Shown piece after piece: positions 54,428 through 61,980 of a DNA stretch of 64,000 nt (position 1 is the first letter of the stretch; the number at the start of each line of letters is the position of its first letter). Made by a program: the position numbers and the translations under genes. The stretch lies in NCBI GenBank assembly GCA_048498995.1, contig JBEHWX010000003.1, positions 53,411 to 117,410 on the forward strand, in the 5' to 3' direction. Origin of the DNA: JBEHWX01 sp048498995 (GTDB lineage: Bacteria > Bacteroidota > Ignavibacteria > OLB7). The notes beneath the pieces were generated by a model that was not told where the DNA came from, searched no databases, and worked only from the letters and a program-made list of their open reading frames with translations.

Positions 54428-54806
54428 CGAATCCCGTTACGTGAATACGGATACAGAGGGGGCGGAAGATATCGATCGAACCGCTTCTCCACGCACCCAC
54501 CGTGACGCACCGCGGACTTCCGCGGCCGGCTTCCGTCATCGACTTCCGCGGCCGGCCCGACTGACCGGTCGGACGACCGATCGTTCCGGTCGTGCCGCGA
54601 TATGCATCGGAGCGGCCGGGGCCGCGCGCGGGACGGAGATGACACGAAGAAATTCGCTCCGCAACCGCGCCGGTATACGATCCGGGGAAGTTCGTCGTCA
54701 ACAGGAAGGTGCCGGCTGATGGTCCCCACCCCGCGTGCCGGGGGGCTGGCACTCCCCTTGAGCCCATCTTCCACGAATTATTAACCGGAGATAGCGGAGC
54801 CTGGCC
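54428..54806. other. 379-bp gene-free divergent region
   Basis: No gene is seen. It separates the TPR-LuxR regulator from the transglycosylase gene. It contains a direct repeat of cttccgcggccggc (about 54523 and 54542) and, near 54720-54760, a GC-rich hairpin-forming block just ahead of an AT-rich acgaattattaacc stretch and the transglycosylase ribosome-binding region. No known riboswitch class is recognised. Confidence 0.4.
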
Positions 54807-55733
54807 ATGAAGATCGAACGATATTTCTCCGATACCCGCCTCACCCTCGGCGTCGGCTTTCTCGCCGGCATCTTCGTGATGTTTTCCCTCGCGCCGACCC
54901 CGATGCCGACGCTTCCGACCCCGGTCCGGGAGTACAAGCAGAACCTTTCGACGTTGAAGCTCCCCGCGCAGATCGATTTCTGCGGCGAGCCGGTGCCGAT
55001 CTCCGATCCGGAGGTCAGAAAGAGGATGGATCGGGAGTTTCTGCTGAACCTGCAGCAGGACGGACAGGTACTTCTGTATCTGAAGCGCTCCGGAGAATTC
55101 TTCCCGATCTACGATTCGATCCTGGCCGCCGAGGGGGTTCCGAGCGATCTGCGCTATCTGTCGGTGGCCGAGAGCGCCCTGTTCCAGGCGCAGTCCGGCA
55201 AGGGTGCCGTCGGGCTCTGGCAGTTCATGCCGGAGACCGGACGCCGCTACGGCCTGCGGGTGGATGATTACGTCGACGAGCGTCGCGATCCGGTGAAGGC
55301 CACGCATGCGGCCGCGCGCATGCTCAAGGAGAATTATCAGCGCTTCGGAAGCTGGTCGCTGGCCGCGGCCGCCTACAATCAGGGAGAAGGGGGAACCAAC
55401 GACGACCTGACGTTCCAGAACGGCAAGGGCTACTTCGATCTCTATCTGAACGAGGAGACCTCCCGCTACCTCTTCAGGATCGTGGCGATCAAGGAGATCA
55501 TGGCCAACGCCGACCGCTACGGCTTCTACGTCGACAACGACGAGTATTACCGCCGGCCGCAGACGCGGACGGTGGCCGTGAGCGAGGATATCCCGAACCT
55601 GTCGCAGTGGGCCGCCTCGCAGGGCTCCAGCTACAAGGATGTGAAGCTGGCCAACCCCTGGATCGTGAAGCGGACGCTCCCGCGGCCGCCGGCCGACCGC
55701 CCCTATCAGATCGCGGTGCCGGTCAAGGGATAA
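54807..55733 (+). CDS. Lytic transglycosylase (SLT/MltD-type)
   Basis: 308-aa peptidoglycan-cleaving enzyme. An N-terminal membrane helix or signal anchor (LTLGVGFLAGIFVMFSLA) places it in the periplasm. The catalytic domain runs from about residue 105: AESALFQAQSGKGAVGLWQFMPETGRRYGL contains the ES motif with the catalytic Glu, followed by AAAYNQGEGG. It lacks C-terminal LysM repeats seen in longer MltD proteins. It would make 1,6-anhydro-muropeptides during wall turnover. It is followed by a strong terminator. Confidence 0.9.
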   Translation: MKIERYFSDTRLTLGVGFLAGIFVMFSLAPTPMPTLPTPVREYKQNLSTLKLPAQIDFCGEPVPISDPEVRKRMDREFLLNLQQDGQVLLYLKRSGEFFPIYDSILAAEGVPSDLRYLSVAESALFQAQSGKGAVGLWQFMPETGRRYGLRVDDYVDERRDPVKATHAAARMLKENYQRFGSWSLAAAAYNQGEGGTNDDLTFQNGKGYFDLYLNEETSRYLFRIVAIKEIMANADRYGFYVDNDEYYRRPQTRTVAVSEDIPNLSQWAASQGSSYKDVKLANPWIVKRTLPRPPADRPYQIAVPVKG

Positions 55734-55779
55734 GCGAATCATTGCGTACATTGCCCGCTTGCCGGGTAGGCTTTATCGG

Positions 55780-55806
55780 AGGGGCCGGCACCAGTTGCCG
55801 GCCCCT
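55780..55806 (+). terminator. Perfect hairpin terminator after transglycosylase gene
   Basis: Arms AGGGGCCGGCA and TGCCGGCCCCT (11 bp) with loop CCAGT, 47 bp past the stop codon. Confidence 0.8.
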
Positions 55807-55859
55807 CGTTGCATGCAATTCATCCGAAGACGTAGAGACGTGAAGGCGAATCCCGAAGC

Positions 55860-56705
55860 TTGGAGCCGGGGACTGCGGTCGCGGGGGGCGCGCACCCGGA
55901 GATCACGAACCTGGAGAGGGTGGTGATCGGCAACATATTCGCCGTGATCGGGCGCGGCATTCTCGGGTTCTTCGCCGAGCTCGGACGGATCGTCCTGCTG
56001 CTCGGAAGCATCATCCGCTACATACCCACGGCGCTCCGCTCCCGCAAGCTGGTGCTGGAGCAGATGTCGCTGATCGGCGTCGACTCGCTGCCGCTGGTGC
56101 TGCTGATCGGCGCCTTCACCGGCGCCATCGCCGCGCTTCAGGCCACCAATCTCTTCGTGAAGTTCAACCTGCTGGCCATGGCCCGCCCGTTCATCGGCGG
56201 CTCGATCGCCACGGTGGTCTTCACCGAGCTCTCGCCGGTGCTCACCGCGCTGGTGATCGCCGGGCGGATCGGCGGATCGATCGCCGCGCAGATCGGCACC
56301 ATGCAGGTCTCCGAGCAGATCGACGCGCTGGAGATGATGGCGATCCACCCGAACCGCTACATCGCGATGCCCCGGGTGCTGGCGGCGATGACGATGCTGC
56401 CGGTGCTGATCATCTTCAGCAACCTCGTGGCGATCCTCGGAGCGTTCCTGCTGGTGGTGCTGAAGTTCGATTTCTCCGCCCCTGATTTCTTCGAGTCGCT
56501 CCGCCGCTACTTCACGATCGGCGAAATCCTCACCGGCCTGCTCAAATCGCTCACCTTCGGCGGCGTGACCGCGCTGATCGGCTGCTATGTCGGGTTCCGG
56601 ACCACCGGCGGCGCCGAGGGGGTCGGCGCATCCACGGTCCGCTCCTTCACCCTCTCCTCGGCCGCGATCCTCATCCTCGACGCGATCTTCGGCTATATCC
56701 TCTAG
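55860..56705 (+). CDS. MlaE-type ABC transporter permease
   Basis: Up to 281-aa inner-membrane permease with about six helices. GVDSLPLVLLIGAFTGAIAALQA, FTELSPVLTALVIAGRIGGSIAAQIGTMQVSEQIDALEMM and the final SSAAILILDAIFGYIL are signature motifs of the MlaE family, which moves phospholipids or other lipids between the membranes. A TTG at 55860 is the first start; a GTG with GGAGAG upstream around 55920 is a good alternative giving about 260 residues. The ATPase gene follows. No MlaD substrate-binding protein is seen here. Confidence 0.9.
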   Translation: MEPGTAVAGGAHPEITNLERVVIGNIFAVIGRGILGFFAELGRIVLLLGSIIRYIPTALRSRKLVLEQMSLIGVDSLPLVLLIGAFTGAIAALQATNLFVKFNLLAMARPFIGGSIATVVFTELSPVLTALVIAGRIGGSIAAQIGTMQVSEQIDALEMMAIHPNRYIAMPRVLAAMTMLPVLIIFSNLVAILGAFLLVVLKFDFSAPDFFESLRRYFTIGEILTGLLKSLTFGGVTALIGCYVGFRTTGGAEGVGASTVRSFTLSSAAILILDAIFGYIL

Positions 56706-56826
56706 GGAATCGGGAATGGAGATTGCGGCGCCTCCCGAGGCAGGGCGCCACGCGACGCATCCGAGCACGGCGCGTGAGCGGTGAAGCGACGCGGAAGCAC
56801 GACACCGAACATGAACCAACGAGACG

Positions 56827-57633
56827 ATGATCAGGATCGAGAATCTCCATAAGGCATTCGGGCCGAAGCAGGTCCTGCGGGGCATCACCCTCGATATCGA
56901 GCGGGGAAAGACCACCGTGATCATCGGCCGCTCCGGCACCGGCAAAAGCGTGCTGCTGAAGCTGATCGTGGGGCTGCTCGATCCGGACGCCGGCTCGGTC
57001 AGCATCGACGGACGTCGCGTGGACACGATGACCGAGAAGGATCTCTACCAGATGCGCCGGAAGGTCGGGTACGTGTTCCAGGGGGCGGCCCTCTTCGATT
57101 CGATGACCGTGGCGGAAAACCTGGTGCTCGGACTGTTCGAGCATGGCGAGCGGGACCGGAAGGTGCTCGACGAGGAGATCCGGCGGAACCTGGTCAACGT
57201 CGGGCTCCTCCCCGATCCGTCGACCCTCTCCGGCGGGGAGTTCGCCAAGGCCTACGACATCCTGACGGCCAAGAAGCCGGCCGAGCTTTCCGGCGGCATG
57301 CGCAAGCGCGTCGGCGTGGCCCGGGCGCTGGTCGGCACGCCGGAATACATCTTCTACGACGAGCCGACCACCGGCCTCGACCCGATCACCTCCGAGCAGA
57401 TCGACAACCTGGTGCGCGATCTGGCCGAGAAGCTGGACGTCACCTCGGTGATGATCACGCACGATATCTTTTCGGTCTACAAGGTGGCCGACAAGGTGGT
57501 GATGCTCGACGAGGGGCTGATCCGGTTCGAGGGGAGCGTGGCCGAGCTGCGCGCCTCGAGCGATCCGGTGGTCCAGGAGTTCATCGAGCGCTACGCCCTC
57601 ACCAGGACCGCCGAGGAGCTCGACCGGGGCTGA
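56827..57633 (+). CDS. MlaF-type ABC transporter ATPase
   Basis: 268-aa ATPase partner of the permease. Walker A GRSGTGKS (about residues 37-44), Q-loop VFQGAALFDSMTV, signature LSGGMRKRV, Walker B YIFYDEPTTGLDP and H-loop ITHD are all present. The family energises lipid transport (Mla system). It follows the permease by about 120 bp in the same direction and is likely the same operon. Confidence 0.92.
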   Translation: MIRIENLHKAFGPKQVLRGITLDIERGKTTVIIGRSGTGKSVLLKLIVGLLDPDAGSVSIDGRRVDTMTEKDLYQMRRKVGYVFQGAALFDSMTVAENLVLGLFEHGERDRKVLDEEIRRNLVNVGLLPDPSTLSGGEFAKAYDILTAKKPAELSGGMRKRVGVARALVGTPEYIFYDEPTTGLDPITSEQIDNLVRDLAEKLDVTSVMITHDIFSVYKVADKVVMLDEGLIRFEGSVAELRASSDPVVQEFIERYALTRTAEELDRG

Positions 57634-57791
57634 TCGCCCGCCGCCGATCGCCCGCCGCCGAGCCGGAGAGGCACCCCCGATTCATCCCCTTCCGAAACCC
57701 CGAAATCCCGCCTGGGGCCACCGTTTCCCCGCTGTGTAACCTTCTCATGACAGTCGTGTACTTCGGTAGTTACCGATACCAGGGGGAGGCC

Positions 57792-57799
57792 TATCTTTG
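57792..57799 (+). promoter_or_regulatory. Candidate -7 element for SBBP protein gene
   Basis: TATCTTTG, a perfect TAnnTTTG box, lies 83 nt before the ATG of the giant secreted protein. No clear TTG at the expected -33 position. Confidence 0.45.
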
Positions 57800-57882
57800 C
57801 CCCCCTCGATTCTCTCCCGTCGGGCCCACGCTCACCGACTCGGTACTTCGAGATGGTTTGATATACGTAGAAACGGTACCTC

Positions 57883-60800
57883 ATGCTCCTGAACTCTCAG
57901 CCCCGAACCGTGAGCGCGGCTCTGGCTTCTCTGTTGCTGCTTCTGCTGCCGTCGCTCGCGGTCCGATCGCAGGACATCGGTCCGCGGAGCGTCCGAACGC
58001 AGAGCGTCCGAACGCAGAGCGTCCGATCATCCGGCACCGACCCCCTTCATCGAGCGCTCTTCGCCGAGAACATCGGCCAGTGGGATAAGGCCACCCGCCT
58101 CCAGGGAGTCATCGGCAGCACCACCGTCAGCTTCACCGCAACCGGCGTCCGCTATTTCTACAACGTGGACTCGCTGCGCGACGGCGCCGTGGCGCGCCCG
58201 GGGCGCGGGGAGCAGTTGCGCGGATTCCATCTGGCCACCGAGTTCATCGGCGCCTCGGCATCGGCGCGCGTGGCCGGCGAGCGGAAGCAGGAAACGATCT
58301 TCAACTACTACCTCGGCGCCTCCAGCGCCGACTGGCATACCGGCGCCCGTACCTTCGGACAGGTCCGCTACCGCGATCTCTACGACGGCGTCGACGCCCT
58401 CTACTACGAGCGGAACGGGAGGATGAAGTACGACTTCATCGTCGCTCCCGGCAAGGACTACCGGCGGATCGCGCTCCGCTACGCCGGCGCGCGGAAGCTC
58501 GAGGTGGCCCCGGACGGACGGCTGGCGGTCTCCACGCCGCTCGGCACGGTGCTGGAAGCTCCCCCCTACTCCTATCAGCTCATCAACGGCCGCCGCGTGC
58601 CGGTCGAGGCCGGCTACCGCCTGCTCGGTCCCGACAGCTACGGCTTCTCGCTCGGACGCCACGACCCTCGCTACCCGGTCACGATCGATCCCTGCCTCAC
58701 GGTGGAATACGCCACCTACCTCGGCGGGGGCGGCTACGACGTGGTCACCGGCATGGCCGCCGACTCCAGCGGCAACAGCTACGCGGTCGGCTTCACCCGC
58801 GCGCCGGACTTCCCCCGGATCCCCCCGACCGGCACGATCGATCAGCAGAACTACGTCTTCGTCACCAAGCTCTCCCCCGACGGCTCCCGGATCATCTACT
58901 CGACCCTGATCGGCGTCGCCTACGAAGGCTCCTACGCCACCCGCTCCGACGTGCAGATGTTCGAGTCGATCGGCGAGGATGTGGAGGTGGCCCCGGACGG
59001 ATCGGCCTACATGGCGATGGCCACCAATGCCGACGAGCTGCCGACGACCTCCGGCGCCAACCAGCGATTTCTCTCCCCTGACGACCTGGCCAGCTCCTGC
59101 GGCGTCCCCCGCACGCGGAACTTCGACAGCTACGTGGCACGGCTCGACGGCAACGGCGGCATCGTCTGGGGAACGTACGTGGGAGGAAGCCAGAACGATT
59201 TCGTCACCGCGGCGACGCTCGATCCCAACGGCCATTTCTTCCTCACCGGCATCACGTTCGCGCCGAGCTGCAGCGGCGGCAACGACACGCTCTCGTATCC
59301 GAACCGCGTGGCCGGCACCACGTTCCACGCGCCGGGGACCGCGCGCGGGTTCGAGACCTTCGTCTCCGAGGTGATCCCCGGCGGCGTGCTCGGCTTCAGC
59401 ACCCTCTTCGGCGGATCGCGCAACGAGATCGCCACCCAGATCGCCACCGATCGCGCCGGCAAGGTCTGGATCATGGGGAGCACCAACTCGAACGATCTGG
59501 TGACGACGGCCGATGCCATTCAGCCGACACGCGCCACCGGCATCGGGTCCAGCGGCTACGATCTCTATCTGGCGCTGATCGATCCGGCGGCGCGGCAGCT
59601 CGTCTACAGCACCTATTACTGCGACACGGCGATCGCCGGCGTCCGCCTCGGGCTCGGCATCAACCCGCACGGCACGCCGGGCACCACGCCGCTGCTCCGC
59701 GGCTTCGACCGGCAGGACCGGCGCCAGGGGCTCGCCGTGGCGCCCCGGGCAGGGGTGATCACGTTCGGCGGCACCACCCGGAGCCCCGGGCTGGCGACCA
59801 CCGCCAACGCGCTCCAGCGCACGCGCCGTGGTCCGGCCGCGCCGGACAGCGCCTCGGCCGACTGCTTCATCGTCTCGCTGAACTATCAGACCAAGCAGAT
59901 CCTCGCGGCCACCTACCTGGGCGGCAGCGACTTCGACGCGCTCGGCGGCATCGGCTACGACCGGGAGGGGAACATCGTGGTGGCGTCGACCACCGCCTCG
60001 CGCGACTTTCCGCTGACCACCGCGAACATCCAGCACGAGCTGCTCGGCAAGAGCGACGGCGTGCTGTCGCTGGTGACGCCGGACGGCGGCGGGCTCTCCT
60101 ACAGCACCTATATCGGCGGCAACGAGCGGGTCGGCGCGCTCACCTACGAGCAGATGGTCTACGGGACCACGATCGACCACGACGGCGCGATCTACATCTT
60201 CGGCGGCACCAACTCGCCGGACCTTCCGGTGACGCAGAAGGCGATCTTCAAGGACAACGACTACTATGGCGGCTACATCGTGAAGTTCGCCCCGCCGGGG
60301 GTGCCGAACATCGGCATGTCCACGTTCGTGAGCTTCCCGCCGCAGGCCTGCCCCGGTCCGCTCACCCGCGAGCACGTGATCTTCAACGCCGGCGGCGTTC
60401 CGCTGACGGTGGACTCGGTCGTCTTCCGGAACAAGAGCTACTTCTCGCTCGTCGCGCCGCCGGCCTTTCCGCTGACGCTCGACGGCTGCTCGTCGAAGAC
60501 GCTGCAGATCCAGTTCGATCCGAAGAACGCTCCCTGCAACGACGATGTCTACGACACGCTGCTGGTCTACTCCGCCGGCGCGCAGTCCAAGGTGGCGCGC
60601 GTGCTCCTGTCCGGACGTCGCCCCTGCCTCTACTTCTTCTTCGACAAGACGCAGATCATCTCCAACGACTACAACCTCGGCAAGGGGGCGATCTTCGTCT
60701 TCACCGCGTTCATCGAGGGGACCGAGCAGCAGTACATGACGATCACGCCGCGCGCCGGCAACAAGGGGATCTTCGTGCCGGCCAGCACCTGGGACAAGAC

Positions 60801-61980
60801 CCCGCTCGGCAACGGCCCGAACCTGATCAGCTTCAACGTCAACACGACCGACACCGGCTACTTCTGCGAGACGTTCGACGTGACGGTGCAGCCGTGCAAC
60901 CGGACCGAGACGCTCCGGCTCTGCGCCTACATCCGCACCGGGCTCTTCTCGGCCAAGCGGCCGGTGGATCTCGGCGTGGTCAGCTGCGGTGAGACGAACT
61001 ATCCGCTGGTGGTCAGGAACGCCGGCAACGACACGCTCCGCCTCAAGCTCCTCTACGTCGGCGGCGCCACGCCGCAGGACATGGAGTACGATCCGTCGAT
61101 ACTGACCGAGCGTAAGATCCCCGCCGGGGATTCGACCCGCTACGATCTCCATTTCCGTCCGAAGGGGATGGGGAAGCGCGAGGCGATCCTGGTGTTCGAC
61201 ACCGACCAGGGCTTCGACTGGCAGCGGCAGCAGTGGGTGCCGTTCACCGCCGAGCTCGACTCGGTGGAGTTCAGCCTTTCGGCCGCCAGTATCGAGGGAT
61301 CCTTCGGCGAGGAGGTGACACTGCCGGTGCAGTACGCGCCGATCCGCGAGGGACGCGCGCCGACCACGGAGATCACCTTCCTGACGAAGTTCGATCCGTC
61401 GATGCTCGACGTCTCCGGAGTCGACGACATCGGCACGCTGACGCAGGGATGGACCGTGGTGGAGAACGTCTTCGAGCCGGGCAAGGGTGGACGCGTGAAG
61501 CTGAAGATGCCCGCCGGCGGCACGCCGCTGACCGGCTCCGGTCTCCTGACGAAGCTCCGCCTGAAGGTGCTCCGCGGCGCGGCCATCTCCACGCCGCTCC
61601 GGGTCGAGCTGGCCGGCGCCTCCAAGGGATGCTTCCTGGCCAAGATCGACAGCAGCTTCGCCTTCACGCTGAGCGCCGAGTGCGCCGCCTACGCGCGGCT
61701 CCTCTCATCGACCAGCCGCCTGCTGAAGCAGTCGCTGCCGAACCCGGCCGGCGCCTTCGTGACCATCCCCTACACCATTCCGGAGCCGGGCGGAAAGGTG
61801 ACCCTGAAGATCTACGACGCCGTGGGCCAGGAGCTGATGACACTGCTTGACGACCGGCTCAAGGGGGGCAACGGCGAGGCGAGATTCGACGCCGGGCGGC
61901 TCGCGCCGGGACTCTACTACTACCGCCTGACGATCGACGGCACGGCGAGCGACACACGAACCATGATGATCGAGCGATGA
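57883..61980 (+). CDS. Giant SBBP-repeat T9SS cargo protein
   Basis: 1365-aa secreted protein. The signal peptide (AALASLLLLLLPSLAVRSQ) is followed by SVRTQ repeats encoded by a 15-bp repeat. Residues about 55-280 match the DUF7948-like N-terminal region that accompanies SBBP proteins (FAENIGQWD ... YDFIVAPGKDYRRIALRYAGARKL ... YPVTIDPCLTVEYATYLGG). Seven-bladed propeller-like SBBP repeats with YLGG/TYIGG motifs follow. Ig/ASPM-like beta-sandwich domains (FNAGGVPLTVDSVVF ... LQIQFDPK) and cohesin-like segments follow. The last 85 residues (QSLPNPAGAFVTIPYTIPE ... LAPGLYYYRLTIDG) are a T9SS sorting domain. It overlaps the next gene by four bases. Confidence 0.87.
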   Translation: MLLNSQPRTVSAALASLLLLLLPSLAVRSQDIGPRSVRTQSVRTQSVRSSGTDPLHRALFAENIGQWDKATRLQGVIGSTTVSFTATGVRYFYNVDSLRDGAVARPGRGEQLRGFHLATEFIGASASARVAGERKQETIFNYYLGASSADWHTGARTFGQVRYRDLYDGVDALYYERNGRMKYDFIVAPGKDYRRIALRYAGARKLEVAPDGRLAVSTPLGTVLEAPPYSYQLINGRRVPVEAGYRLLGPDSYGFSLGRHDPRYPVTIDPCLTVEYATYLGGGGYDVVTGMAADSSGNSYAVGFTRAPDFPRIPPTGTIDQQNYVFVTKLSPDGSRIIYSTLIGVAYEGSYATRSDVQMFESIGEDVEVAPDGSAYMAMATNADELPTTSGANQRFLSPDDLASSCGVPRTRNFDSYVARLDGNGGIVWGTYVGGSQNDFVTAATLDPNGHFFLTGITFAPSCSGGNDTLSYPNRVAGTTFHAPGTARGFETFVSEVIPGGVLGFSTLFGGSRNEIATQIATDRAGKVWIMGSTNSNDLVTTADAIQPTRATGIGSSGYDLYLALIDPAARQLVYSTYYCDTAIAGVRLGLGINPHGTPGTTPLLRGFDRQDRRQGLAVAPRAGVITFGGTTRSPGLATTANALQRTRRGPAAPDSASADCFIVSLNYQTKQILAATYLGGSDFDALGGIGYDREGNIVVASTTASRDFPLTTANIQHELLGKSDGVLSLVTPDGGGLSYSTYIGGNERVGALTYEQMVYGTTIDHDGAIYIFGGTNSPDLPVTQKAIFKDNDYYGGYIVKFAPPGVPNIGMSTFVSFPPQACPGPLTREHVIFNAGGVPLTVDSVVFRNKSYFSLVAPPAFPLTLDGCSSKTLQIQFDPKNAPCNDDVYDTLLVYSAGAQSKVARVLLSGRRPCLYFFFDKTQIISNDYNLGKGAIFVFTAFIEGTEQQYMTITPRAGNKGIFVPASTWDKTPLGNGPNLISFNVNTTDTGYFCETFDVTVQPCNRTETLRLCAYIRTGLFSAKRPVDLGVVSCGETNYPLVVRNAGNDTLRLKLLYVGGATPQDMEYDPSILTERKIPAGDSTRYDLHFRPKGMGKREAILVFDTDQGFDWQRQQWVPFTAELDSVEFSLSAASIEGSFGEEVTLPVQYAPIREGRAPTTEITFLTKFDPSMLDVSGVDDIGTLTQGWTVVENVFEPGKGGRVKLKMPAGGTPLTGSGLLTKLRLKVLRGAAISTPLRVELAGASKGCFLAKIDSSFAFTLSAECAAYARLLSSTSRLLKQSLPNPAGAFVTIPYTIPEPGGKVTLKIYDAVGQELMTLLDDRLKGGNGEARFDAGRLAPGLYYYRLTIDGTASDTRTMMIER
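57987..58031. repeat. 15-bp tandem repeat in the signal-peptide region
   Basis: gagcgtccgaacgca is present twice perfectly, then once as gagcgtccgatcatc. It encodes SVRTQ-SVRTQ-SVRSS just after the hydrophobic core, paralleling the FPTRS repeat in the TonB receptor signal region. Confidence 0.9.

Noticed and set aside
54720..54790. Riboswitch upstream of the transglycosylase gene
   Set aside because: A GC-rich hairpin is present but no conserved aptamer core of any class I know.
58027..61152. A 1041-aa minus-strand frame opposite the SBBP protein
   Set aside because: Antisense artefact of the same codon bias; no domain signal.
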